Shown piece by piece: positions 44,817 through 57,870 of a stretch of 64,000 bases of DNA; position 1 is the stretch's first letter, and every line of letters begins with the position of its first letter. The translations under genes were made by a program, and so were the position numbers. Source of the DNA: Ischnura elegans (lineage: Eukaryota; Arthropoda; Insecta; Odonata; Coenagrionidae). A model generated the notes under the pieces. The model was not told the DNA's origin, made no database searches, and saw nothing but the letters and a program-made list of their open reading frames with translations. The stretch spans positions 114,090,629 to 114,154,628 of the forward strand of contig NC_060250.1 in the NCBI RefSeq assembly GCF_921293095.1, given 5' to 3'.

Positions 44817-47800
44817 CTGTAAAAGCAGAGAAAGTACGAGTGTAATGTAGCACACCTGAATCATTTTCAGACCGATGAGCACCTGCATCTATATCATTAA
44901 TGATTAAGTGGAAGTTCATTATGAATGAAATCGATGAATTCATACATGTTAGATATCTTCGATAGGCTGGGCAATGTCATCGCTGCCTACGCTAGTAATT
45001 CTGAGTCCGATTAGCCGGTTTATAACGTCCACAGTTAGCAATAAATAGATGTTCTTGCAATTAAAATCGACGCTTAATTGAAGAAGTCTATTTTACCGAA
45101 AGTAGACTGACAGTAATGGTAAAAAGATTTTCGGCACACTTGCTCTAGCATACCGGGCAATTCCTTTAACCGTTATAAAATTATCCAATTCTGCAAAAGT
45201 TATTGTCGTCAACGACAATACTCATGTAGCACGAAGGTATGGTAGATATGGAAGTGGAGTTCAGTGGGCCTGTTTCGTTAACTTCTAGCATTACGATTCA
45301 CTTGTAGGCAAGTATTAGAATCTAAAGTTACAAGTAGAGTGGCATCATTCATTTATGACATTTCCAAAATTAAATAAACTTCCGGATACACATTTACATG
45401 CATAGTAAGAAATTTTTAAAACAAAATAAAAGCGTTTGTTTGATAATTTAGCTCAAAATCTGGTCTTTATATAGAATTCATTCTTTAAATGAATCACTTA
45501 TGTCTATTAATAAACAAACAGAGGAAATTGAACGTTATCCAATAATTAATCTGTTTAAGCTGGAATCAAGATCAGTCGTGCTGCCATCTGCCAAAGAGTG
45601 AAATGAATTATACATTGAATGCGGTATTTCTGCATGAACGGATGTCTTCAAACTTACAATGATATTGGATAACTGGTAAATATTTTTGTATCTACAATGA
45701 AAAACGATGATAATTACTCTTGCCGGATTATTATTTATGTGACGGAAGATATATTGTTCCAAGTAAGCGAAAAAGCTGATTCGTTTTTTTTGTTTATACA
45801 ACGTAATGAAAGCAATTAAAATTGTCATTCCACCTGTATGGAAATGAAACTTAGTGAAAAAATTATTTTTTCCTCGTCACAGGCTTTAGAAATTAATCTC
45901 TCATTTCCACGCTACGCTATTAAGGGTGACAAACTAATTGCTGGAACAAACTTTCAAACCCCACAGCTCAATTGAAATTTCCTGGATGCTGCGCTGGGTG
46001 AAAATCAATTTTTTATCTAGTTGGCTTTGTTCCGAAAATGACAATTAACAAGTTGTGCCCCAGGTAATAAACTTCCTCTATCAGAAGTTGACTGTATAAG
46101 GTCACCTGTCTAAATAACCTTCCCTATAGTCAATTTTCCCTCTGACGAAATTGATTCGAATCATCAAATTTTACAAAAACTAACACTAAGATCGAAAAAA
46201 GTAATTAAAATCAATAGTAAAATAATAATTAAATATATTTATATCTCAGCCAAAATCATGAAATAAACTTCATCAATCAACTCAATTTGAAAAAGGAAGT
46301 TTATCCCTGATAAAGCTTCTATCATTTAAGTAAAATCTCAAACTTGTGAATTATTGAAAAAAAATGATTGGCGAGTACACTTCGTGGTTGAGTAAAAAAA
46401 ACTTTATTATATTCAACTATGTATTTATTAAAAACTCTACTGGTTTAACCTTTTCACGTCCTTACCAAGAAGCAACAGAACTGTAGAGAAATGAACTCGC
46501 GAAAACAAACAGGTATGGTAATGATCTTAATTATTTAGCTCGTAGGTCGCCAAAGCATTGCTATTGCTTTTTCGCCGAATAGGGACAAGCATTTTAAGAC
46601 TTAGAGCACCTGAAAAACACACAGAGTATGTATGTTCTCATACACAAAGAGGCATGATTTTTTGCTCAATTTAAAAATTCATATTAGATTGTCCTTTTTT
46701 TAAATTTCAGTATTACTCATTTTGAACTCATACGACCACTCAAAAGATTTTCATACATTTTTTTAAACTTTTCAATCAATAATACATGCTCATAAAAATA
46801 GATCGAAAAAAACAAAATGTACCTTTTCAAGGATATGGATGATTTAATTGTTGTCCTCGTACACAGCCTTAACTTCATAAATTTTCACTGCGTTAAGCCA
46901 AATAGGTTCCGAAGCCCACTAACCGATTAGGTAGTCCCCGCGTCGCGAATACAGACCGTCTTCCCGCAAATGGTGATGGCGCAGGGGGTAGGGAATGGAG
47001 TCCATAGGGCTGTTTATCGGAGACAAATTAGCATGCGACGTGTACTGAGATGAGAGCGACACGTCCCTTCGGGTCGCGGTTACTGGCGTGTTACGCTTCC
47101 GCGATATCCAATTACGGGGAGTGCCATTCTTCATGCTTTTTTACCGTGTGGGCACATTGTGACCTCGGCCCTTAGCAAATCATACGCACGTTTGCCGGAG
47201 CCTACTCCGTTCGCGTTTCATTTCAGCAGGGTCAATCGCAAAAACGGTAAAAAAAAACCCGAAGTATCCCATAAACTGAGAACAATTTAGCAAGACACTG
47301 AGTAGATAAAGAAATTATATACCACTATTACCACCGCGTTTGGTTCAAATCGATCGATTCGGAAGATACACCGATGAAAACACTGCATAGACATAGAGAA
47401 TTATCATCGATAATGCATACGCATGCGTAAAAGGTGAATTAAAGTTTACAAATCATGTTAAATATGAAACTTAAATAGGGGAACATGATTACAATTTACC
47501 TTTTTAGAATACATTTGAAAACATATTTTAGTAATTTTTCTCAATCATTAGTCATTATTAATTGCTTCTACCAGGTATATTTAGTGATAGATTACAATGA
47601 AAGATCTGCGTATTTCAGCACTATATGAATTTGATTATAAAATTATGGATTTTGTATCATAACTTGATATTCATCATAATATTTACCATGCTGGCATAGA
47701 ATCATACTTCTGTCTAAGTTTTTGGACAAGAAATACTGTGACATAAGCAAATACATGTTTATAGAACGAAAACGGCTATGCAGTTGACTTATGAAATGGA

Positions 47801-48254
47801 ATTCATTATTTCATGAGTCAGAAAGTGGCCAACTCAGCTGTACCGTTTTGAAACCAGGAAGCATTATTCTATAAAGAACATCTATTAGGAGCAGACTAAT
47901 ATTTTATCTAAATGTGACAAACGTGTACAGCTATGATTAGGAGAAGCACACCTAAATGTGACAATTCATGTGGAATTTATAACTTTCTCTAATTTTGTGT
48001 GTACCTTAGCATACAACTAGCATTTGGCATGTTTATAAAGTAGGCCATTGATCATTAGATCTTCCATATTACCGGACTAATGAAAAATATCAGACGTTAT
48101 TGAGAGCTTTATATTTCTCATATTTCTGTAAATAAATATTGATTAAATCTGATTAGTTTTAATACTTTCCAAAAGGTACCATTATGAGTTGAGTTACCGC
48201 AGGTTCTTATTGAAATTTCCGGAGTTTAATGCCCGATAAAACCATGCACAAGAC
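44817..48254. other. Presumed receptor intron, nothing else recognised
   Basis: AT-rich DNA upstream (in transcript sense) of the TM4-TM5 exon. No TM1-TM3 coding block with a GN..V, LAxAD or DRY-type motif was found on the minus strand. Confidence 0.4.
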
Positions 48255-48940
48255 CATTATTACTATTAATAATATTATAGTATTCTACCGATTAAGGTAG
48301 GTTTATGTGGAGTACTAAAGAAGTAATCTGGGAGCCTCCGTTTACTTCCAGCATTGCCTTCTTCAATTCACTGTAAGGCCTACTCCCTTTCAATCTAACT
48401 AAAATCCTATTCTCTTCCTTCCCCTCCCTCGTTTACCTAACATTCTACCTTCCAACACCGTTTTCAACATCCCCTCCCCGCTAAGTTATCGCTCCATCCT
48501 AACCTTCTGTCTCCACCGTCTGTCTCTTCTAAAAGTTGCCTCTCCTCACCAACCATATTCAGCACTTCGTCGTTCCTTATCCTCTCCGTCCATTACACTC
48601 TCTCCATTCTTCTCCATACCCACATCTCGAATGCCTCCAATCTTCTCTCGTCTTCTTTCCTCAGTGTCCACGTTTCCGCACCGTAGAGAGCTACACTCCA
48701 TATCAAACTCTTCACCAACATTTTATTTAAAATATTACATAGCGACCCTTTCAGAAGCGCCTTCCTGTTCATGAACACCTCCTTTGCTAATGCAATTCGC
48801 TTCCTGATTTCCTTAATGCCATATCCGATTTCCTCTAATGTGTTGCCTAAATAGTTGAATTGGTCTAGCTGCTCAAGTTTTCTCCACCCACAATTATCTT
48901 GAGTCTCACATTCCTCGGTCTTTATTATCTTCATGCTTTA
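48255..48940 (-). pseudogene. Non-LTR retrotransposon reverse-transcriptase C-terminal remnant
   Basis: A minus-strand frame of 113 residues contains FNYLGNTLEE, IRKRIALAKEVF, MLVKSLIWSVALYGAETWTL and RRLEAFEMWVWRRMERV. YLG...I...I..R...A...F and (S/A)LYGxExWTL..RLxAFExWxxRRM are hallmarks of the C-terminal part of many animal LINE ORF2 proteins. Sequence below 48,593 continues into the 3' UTR shared with 42550-42930, ending in TAATATTATTAATAGTAATAA. The catalytic domain is missing. Confidence 0.82.
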
Positions 48941-49528
48941 CAAAACCGCATTCCCTTGGTATTCTTGTGATCAATTCTCATCCCATACTCCTCGCACCGC
49001 TCGTCTAACGCATGCACTAGAGCCGCAACAGACCATGTATTTACTTTAAAAAGCGGTCTCATGTAAATTCCTATCTCTGTTGGCGTAGCAGACTCGCTAA
49101 GTATGTTAGCGATATTTTTGTATCAACCTTTAATTGATACACAATGAAGGGGAAAACGGTCATACCGTTGGGCAGTGAAATTAACGATTAGCTCGAGAAC
49201 TAAGTGGCACTTGACTCGAAAATCTCGTCCAAGGCCTCATTGTGCGCCCTTTCCCTGGTTTCCGAAGGGTCGAATTCAAAGGGTTATGGGATGCGATTGG
49301 CGCCCCCATGGAGCCACATGGATCAAGAAAAAATTATGACCCCAGAAACAAATAAAGCCGAGAATGTATGCTACAATAGCTTAGACACGACAGTATATAC
49401 ACATAGCTCGATGAAGATATGTGGTGGCACGAAAAGTGAAAGTAAATTGGAAAAAAAGTAAAGCATTTTCTCGGCGTTCACTTTTTATCACACTTTTGAT
49501 GGAATAATACTTAGATGATCACCAATAG

Positions 49529-50191
49529 CCCGGTCAAATTAGCCCAAAAAATAGGGGTACCCTTTAAAAAATTCCCAACAAGATGAAAATTTACAGGAAC
49601 GTAAGGAATGAATTCCTGAAAAGTCCCCATCGATCCCGTGAGTGTAAAAAATTTTATTCAACGGCAAAGGTCACAATAATGGATTTTTTGGCGAAACGGT
49701 TAATTTTACGATAAAAATTGTTCGACCAAAATTGTAGATCGGAAAATTATCTGCAAAATTTTCATATAACTTTTTCTCTACGATTTACCATTTACCAAAA
49801 GCCATTCGAAAATTACCTGGAGCTGTATTCTCCGTAATGTGTATGACTATATAGTTGCGCTCTCCGAACATTATTGGACAGCTCCAGCAAACTTTCGAAT
49901 GGCTTTTTCTCTGAAATGGCAAAAATTAGGCAAAAACTGTAAAAACATCTTTGTAGGTAATTTCTTGGTGTAACATTTTGGTCCGAGCAATTTTTATCGT
50001 AAAACTAACCGTTTGGCTAAAAAAAATCAAAAAACCCATTTTTGTGACATTAGACCTTGAATACATTTTTTTTGCACTCACGGGATCGATGGGAACTCAG
50101 CGGGATTGCATTAGATTGGTATTCCCAGCGTTCCTGTAAACTTTCAGCTTGTTGGAAATTTATCGAAGGGTCAGTGTCTATTTTGACCGGG
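49529..50191. mobile_element. Large foldback element (663 bp, arms ~310 bp)
   Basis: The ends are CCCGGTCAAATTAG and CTATTTTGACCGGG. The arms remain complementary nearly to the centre: CATCGATCCCGTGAGTG/CACTCACGGGATCGATG, GGCGAAACGGTTAATTTTAC/GTAAAACTAACCGTTTGGC, AAGCCATTCGAAA/TTTCGAATGGCTTTT, and GGAGCTGT/ACAGCTCC flanking a ~50-base centre near 49,840-49,885. There is no coding content. A target duplication was not identified. Confidence 0.75.
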
Positions 50192-53100
50192 ATACAAACT
50201 AATTCCTCACTGAATTTTGAAACACATAAAGTTTCAATTCGGGATATATGTGCAATGAAATCTATAAAATAAATACCTCATACTGAACATAGGCTCAGTA
50301 AGGGGTGCGTTTTTGGGGGTAAAAACCTCCCCCAAAGAAATTTTTAAGTTTAATCCATTTTACTTAATTGGGTTAATATTACTTAAGGAATACTGTAAGG
50401 ATAAATCAAATACCCCCAGAAATCGGTAAAACTCATTCTAAAATTCCGAAATTTATTAGTCTCACACCTCCCGCTTACGCTGGCGGGTATTCCCCTAGCC
50501 CCCCAGTATTAGTTGTACCCAAAACCCCCCAGCCATTATTCCTAGCCTCACCCCTGACACTGAATATACTTTCAAAAGGCCTATAGGTCTAATGGAAGCG
50601 ATATCTTCCTAAACCTGTGTTCTATCCTTGACTGTCTTTGACATCTTATGTCTTAATCGCAATATTTATTCTCTATGTCCTTTAAGTAGGACATGTAAAT
50701 GGTCTATTTGCCTAACCCATGTTGCTTCTGTCTTCTTCTTCTATCAGAACATTGTTTTTTGACTCTGCAATTTTTATACAAGATAAGATTATTAATGTTA
50801 CGTACCTCCGGTACATCATAGATCCTAGTTACATCTAATTTTCTCATGCCATAGAAGTTGCTCGCAGAGCATTGCTGAGATATAAATTACATAGTTGTGA
50901 GAGAAGCGGCTTTAGTGTCTTTTGAGCGTCATAGATATCTTTAAAACCAGGACATTCGAAAGGTAGGTACTAGCCGATTAGTCCGCAGGGAAAGTTTGGT
51001 GATTAAAGCAAAATTTCTCATTCAAATTAGCGAATAAGAAATGGTGGAGCATCATGTGTCTACTTCAAACGCTAAACTTTCAGGATGAACTCTTCGTGAT
51101 AGAAAAAGATGTAGAAGTTTTAGGCCGTTCCATGAATTCCGCAGCGAAAGAGAGACGTGGTGAAGAGAAGATTCAGCCGACCTTTTGTTTTCTCATCGAT
51201 CGCTGGGATTCCTTAAGTGCCCGCCCCTTCCACTCCCTTTCCCTCACAAGCCATTCGTGAAACGAAGCAATAATACCATTAGTCGCATGAAAGAGCAATA
51301 TATATACCTATCATAAATTCAATAATGTGTCATTGAGAAACCGGCCATTTTCGTTCAGGGGAGAGACCCATATTTTGTCTAAAGCCTTAAGGTAAATTAT
51401 TATAATAATACTAACATTTTATCATCGTGTGCTTTTAAATCGTTTACACGTTGAGGCATGTGCAACAAAAACCATAAATTTACATAAATAACAAATGAAT
51501 AAAGCATGATAGAAAAAAATTAATGCAAGTAAAAATCCTGAATTATGTGTACACATAGATTGAATGGATAAGTAAAGTGAAAAACAATAGGTAGAGTGAA
51601 TGATAGCAATAGCAACGATATAATAATAATATAGTAAAACAATATAAAACGATAATAATAAGTAGAGTAAATGCGTACAACGGAACAGAGAATATAACAA
51701 TCAATCAAAAGTATGTGAGATAATTGAGGACTATATATGTGCTTGAAAAACCCGTGACCATTGTATTGACTCAGATGCAGAGAGCGAATTGGAAATTTTA
51801 GACAGAAGAAGAGGAAGGGCGACCTTCATGAAGTGTACATTTGAGAAAGGAGGAGGGACGACGGGAAGGGAAAAATTGAGATGATGATTGGGAGCGGTAA
51901 GCCATGTTAGCAGTCTCCATAGCCTTAACGGTCACTCCTCCTTTAAGGAAATCTGTGCGAGACACAATAAACTTTATCACTGCTCTGTTATTTCTCACTC
52001 AATCAACAACCCATTTTTTGGAGTGAAAACACTGGTTGAACTTAAATCTTGTTTTGGTGAGTGACGATCGAATTAACTCCCCTCAAAATACTTACGTTGC
52101 CAATAGACGGTACAATAAAGCAAATACAATTCTATATAGGTATCAATAGCTGACCTACGTTACCTCCAATTAATAATAGTACAATAACTATATAGATTTT
52201 TAATACATTGCCTAAAAATAACTACTGGATACTTAGATAACCAGTGAAATTAGGCACCCCAGAAGATAAAATCTTTTGTGGGGGTAGCCATTCAATGAAA
52301 ATAAGGCAATTCTCGGCATTATATATTACAAAATAGTTTTACACAAAAGCTCTTCATCTATGATTCATCATAGTAACATGTTTCCTTTCATAATTAATAA
52401 AATAATCAAAAAGGATGTGAACAAAAAACCATCGCAAATTGCAATAAGTATATAATTATAGGAAATTATTATCAAACAAAAATTGTTATCAAATAAAATT
52501 TATAGAAAAATAAAAGAGGACTCGTAAAGTAATGTGGCACGCATTTGGTGCACCAATTTAAAACTTTAACACCCAGTTTTGGAGGTGAAAACACATATTG
52601 GCTCTCCGATCTCTTTTCGGATGACGTAAAATTTACGAACTCGCGATACGTGTTGCAACAATGTTTCTGTCGGCGTCAAAATAATGTGCCGCTGTTCTTT
52701 GCAAATTTATTTCTGGACTTTAGTGCGTGCCATAATAATACTTTATACACCATTTTTAAGTAAATTTGATTCGCAGTTCTAATTTATTTTTTGTTTTATT
52801 AAAATTGCAAAAACTAAGACACGCGAGTGCAATAAATGACTCCGCGCACTATAAAATTAGCCGTTTTGCCAACTTCATGAACTTTTTAACTCAACCTAGG
52901 AAAACTACAACATCTACAGCATTCATCCTCCACAATAAGTTGCAAAAATTAATGTAGGTCAATAAAATGTCTTTTGCGTATTTTAAAACGCATATTTTGT
53001 TGTAAAATAACGAAAATGTTTAAACACTATCTAGTCCAAGAGTTTACCCCGAAAGAAAAAATAAATTTAATAGAAACCCTTCTTAATTTATTTTCAATTT

Positions 53101-56100
53101 TTCTATGATCGAAAATACATGATTTTTATGTAGTATAGATTATATATGGGCATTAAAAAATACGCCGGAGTGAACGACTGCTGCGTTGCCACGTCTTGCG
53201 CGCGAAACTTTGCTTCCTGGTAACCGGCACTGGCCCGGCGCGGCCCCGTTTGGCAACATGGCATTATAGTAGTTATTAACATTCACAAATATTAATATGT
53301 TTATAGATTATGGATCATAGAAAAATTGAAAATAAATGAAGAAGTGTTAAATCGTGAAAAACTTCCCTTAAATTATTCCGTCATATTCATTTGCACTTAT
53401 TCGTTTCTATTCTCCACAGGTTTTCTTCTCCTAGAAGTATATTTGTCACATCAGTTACCTCATCGGCGACGCCAAGAGCATCTCAACCACCCATCCATTT
53501 TTCTTTATCCCCACAGCTATCCGAATTGTCTTATTTCCTGCCTCCCGTTTTCGGGAGAATTCAATTTGCTCATTTTTCCTCCACATGATGCCATCCCTAA
53601 CCCAACCTAATCTCCGTCGCATGTTCCCTTGGGGGCTCACGTCTGCTATCCGCGGGTCCCTACTTGGAGCAAAGTTCTGTCAGCCCTCACATCTGAGCGC
53701 CATATTTTCCTGCTCTGTATTTTAGCGTGAATACAACAATTTATAGGGCATAAAATATGAACAAACTGTGTACACGTGCTTTGCATACATTTGAGCGATC
53801 CCACACGAGATTAACCAGGATTAACCAGTGATAAATCTGGCTATATCACCACAATATTTATTTTGGTTGTTTGAAAGATTATTATACAAAAGGTAAATTG
53901 CTAAATTTTATGTTCAATTTCATGATAATTGTTGCCCTGAAAAATGATACTTTGAGTGTTACATTTTTGCGAAAGATGGCAGGCCGTGGTCTCAATTAAT
54001 TTTATCTATAACAGCCATTTAAATTGAAGAGTTTCAGGCTTCTCCAGCTAATACGTCATTTAAATTATTATATTTAAAATATCACCAACTGATTAAAAGT
54101 TAAGAGCACATAAATATTAAGTTTTGATTTAAATGTTGACTTAAAATAAATATACTGGTTCAAAGAGACAATTTTTAAAAATTTAATTTTTACTCAGTTT
54201 ATAACTGGAGAATGTTATCACCTCTAATTTCATTCATTAATAATCATAAAGGATTTGAATTGTTTCTTCCGAACATTTTTAGCGCTTGAGAATGCTTTCA
54301 CTTGCTTACATTTTCGGTTCCATAAATCAATGCCCGAAAAAATATTTAACCAGACAATGATTTGGCACTATTAAATAATCTGGGAAAATTAATTTATGAA
54401 AGTTTATAAATATTGATAAATAACCTCCCGATTTAATAAATATTCCTTGAAGGCAGTAAGGTGTGAAAATTCACAAAAGAAGGTGGCAATAATATGAGGT
54501 TCTCAAGACCGACGGCAGATCATATGGTCTCCCAAGGCACGCGAGACGAAAGAGCTTTATGTTCACTTATAAAGGATGAACAGCTCCGTTGGACGGGTAG
54601 CCTCCCATCTCCTCGAGCACGAAATGGAGATAAGACGGAAAGTCGCGGATGAAGGCACAAATGGAGATGTTTGAAGCGAGTAACGATAAGAGTCATCTTC
54701 GAGAGAAAAAAATCTAAGAGTTACAAGAAGCACGGGAGAGATCAAAGTGAACTGAAGCACACGTATCGGTAAACTGAAGAGGTCATTGTTGGGCGGAGAG
54801 GATACGTAATGATCAAAGTTATTTTTTTACCAGGCCCCTTGTTCACGCAACGCTTACTTACGAGAATGTTCTTTGTGGAAAACTCGCAGCTATGAAACCC
54901 AATGGTCCGGCATCTTAAAAATTCATTCAAACTTATAAAAAACTAAAACTCACCACCTCGTAGCTGTCTAGAAGTTACTCCGCTTTGAGATCACTTTGTT
55001 TTAACAGTATTAATTTGAAAAAATTAATTTGATTTTTAAAGTTGATAGTTATAACAAAGTTAAGGCGAAGAGATTCGTCCAAAGTAATACGTAAAACTGA
55101 TTATTGACCATGCTCGATTGAAAAATATATAAAAATTAACAAAACAAAAATATTGCCCGAAGCATAAGGATAATTGCAAGTCTTGAATACATGTATTAAA
55201 CATATATTTTTAACCATACACCATAATGGATTTGGATTTTATGTTCTTCAACATTTACATCTTTTATTTTCGTACTTATTTAAATATTAAATAATTTTCT
55301 CCTTTATTAGAACGTATATATACTAAAATTCACTATAAAGTAACATCCTAGTTAATTTGATTTCTTCTTTTAAATTTATACCCTTGTAGTTCTCTATTAA
55401 CACACATGCTGGCTGTTGATCAATTTTTCACCAATACAGTACAGAATCAATTATTTCATGATCCAATATTTGTAAAAGATTGGAATTAAAAATAGAAGAT
55501 TGTTAGCCTGGTTAAAGGTGAGTTATTAATTCACTAGAATACTTCAAACTTTCGGCGAATTTACATTATACTTAACAAAGTATAGGTCATAATGACCAAT
55601 TTCTCGGCATATAAACTGAAGTTCGTAAAATATCCCACCAATAGAGCAACTAAATACTGATCAAACTAAACTTAAAGAAATTTCGTCTGCTAGAAAAAAA
55701 TTCAACTTTTTTCAAATAGAGCCAATATCTTTTCATGGAGTTCTCGGCTTCGAATGTGTCATCGGAATCATGTATACTTATTGCCCCATTTTTTGGATGC
55801 ACATGGATGACATTCGCAAAAAAAATTCAATGGCTTGATAAACTACCATTTTTACTATTGGCGCATCCGAGCCTGTTGTCGATGATTGGGACAACGAGGA
55901 AAAAATATAAATATTTGGGCATTTGAAACCTTACTCCGTGAAAAAAAAATCGATAGGCTGCAAGTAATAGTTTTCTATAATTTGAAAACTGTATGCATAA
56001 AACTAATAACGACGCAGAATTACGGAGACAACTTCGTAAAATGGCAACTTAAAACCTTTTCCAAACTTTGATGCCATAACAGTAGTGTTGCAGCTATGAA

Positions 56101-57092
56101 TTCAAGTCAGGCAGTGTTGACCCCATCTCCCAAATAGTTTCGAGGAGCATAAGTTCTCCATGTGAACAAACAAATAAATAACACACACACAAGGAAAATA
56201 CACGGGTATCTTCCGCAGTTGTCGTCAGGAACTGATACAAACAACTTTTACGATAAAACACCTGACTTGATTTCGCTTGATTGTATACTTCCCTGCCGCT
56301 TCCCCAGCAGTGGAAAGGAGCAAAATTGCCGTCTGATAACGGCTGAAGGAAAATAGGCATGTGTAATCTCGGAATGACTTCCGTCCTCACTCCACACCAG
56401 TCTCCTTTCCTTTTTCCTTTAATCTATCTTCTCCTCAGATCTTTCCTTTTCATCTTCTCTTTTTCCCTCCGACTCCAGCCGCGTCGCTTGCCCTCAGCCG
56501 ACTGTCCGACGGACCCCGTACAGTGAAGTGGTGGGAGGTGATATGCTCCCAAGGGGGGTCGGGAAAAATGGCTTTCGTGGGAAGAAAGAGGTCAAGAGCA
56601 GAGTTAGGCACACATGCGACGAGACAGCGGGGAAAAGAGATAATCGGGAATGGCCAGTGAAGCACGCCAAACGAGTCGCGGAATTGGAAAAAAAACACTA
56701 ACGCACACGCACGTGACCTCTTTTGTTGACCCAACTGACACAGGTGGAAATATCCTCAAATAACTTTCGCCGTTTTTATTGAGCGTCTGTTTATAATTAT
56801 TCATCAATTTACTTTTGATCCAATCAGTATCTTTAACAGATGATTTGAGTATATTTCGTCATTTTTCCAGCATTCCTTCTTTGCCTTTGGCATACATACC
56901 GTCATTTCGAACGCGCATCAAACATATCCTTCAGAAATAAGCGTTTCAAATCTAAAATAATCTTTCATATCAAGTTTTAATTCGTATTTATCATTGAGAT
57001 TAAAAATCTTGACCATCGAAAATCTGTACTGAATGTTTCCATGAAAAGATATCGACCTTCATCTGACCTGGACACTATTTCATGCTCTGCAA
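50192..57092. other. Non-coding stretch, nothing recognised
   Basis: About 6.9 kb of AT-rich DNA with no conserved exon. A TE-like GGGGTGCG...CCCCCAG interval lies at 50,300-50,560; ATA microsatellite sequence at 51,600-51,670. Short open frames on both strands lack family signatures. Confidence 0.35.
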
Positions 57093-57344
57093 CAGTGGCG
57101 TAACTAGGAATAAATATGCTTTTGGGAGGATGGGATGGTCTTGAGCGGCAGACCCAGGCAAGGGGTCCGCGAAAAAAAGACCTGCCTGGATAAATATTTT
57201 ATATCATTTTGGCACTAAAATTTAACTTTAAGCAGATGCAGTTATCATATATCAAAACTAGACAACAGTTTTTAATTATTCATTTATTTCTCTGAGGATT
57301 TTGGGGGGATCTATCCCCTCATCTCCCCCATAGTTACGCCTTTG
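57093..57344. mobile_element. hAT-like MITE (CAGTGGCGTAAC end)
   Basis: The ends are CAGTGGCGTAACTAGG and CCATAGTTACGCCTTTG, inverted repeats with a few mismatches. Flanks CTCTGCAA (57085-57092) and CTATGCCA (57345-57352) agree at 6 of 8 positions, compatible with an old 8-bp duplication. 252 bp, no coding sequence. Confidence 0.6.
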
Positions 57345-57780
57345 CTATGCCAGTCAGGTTTATAGAATTATCAATTTCTATAATTTTTAGAATATGATTT
57401 GCTCCAATGCCTTTTGATTTCTACCCTATAGTCTGTGTCTAGACAGTAATCTACCCATGAATACAAGTCTGAAAGCCACAATTAGAGTATTTGGGAGCAA
57501 ATGAAGTGTTATGAACAAGGATACTATGCTACGTGGCACATTTGTTGGGCTATTTTAATTAAAATCCGAAAAATCATGTTCATGGGTAAATTATAATAAA
57601 AAATACACCTCTCAAAATACAAAAAGTGGTTTTTGAGTTTAAAATGCATGTAAGCCGTAACCTATGTTTCTACTTATAACTCCACTGTTGAACAATTCTG
57701 GCGCTGTAAAAGTAAGACTAACCGGGTATTAAAACCCCATTATTAAATAAAAGTGAAGATAGATTAAAAATTAAACTTTG

Positions 57781-57870
57781 TTGTATTCCACGCGGTATTT
57801 ATTAAAAGACTCTATCGGTCTAAAGATCGAAACCGGTTAGGTATTTTAATAAATACTGTGTGGAATACAA
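57781..57870. repeat. 90-bp foldback with GAAACCGGT motif
   Basis: TTGTATTCCACGCGGTATTT and its complement AAATACTGTGTGGAATACAA form arms of about 27 bp, continuing with ATTAAAA/TTTTAAT. The centre reads TCTATCGGTCTAAAGATCGAAACCGGTT in two parts. The block GAAACCGGT...TATT.TAAT.AA.AC.GTGTGGAA matches the right arm of 14817-15223, so the two belong to related families. Confidence 0.6.

Noticed and set aside
44602..44888. Alternative frames over the TM4-TM5 exon
   Set aside because: Shadows of the receptor exon; only the frame with GPCR motifs is consistent with splice borders.
57721..57870. LTR or tandem repeat explanation for the palindrome
   Set aside because: The similarity is inverted, not direct, and no primer-binding site or coding sequence is present.
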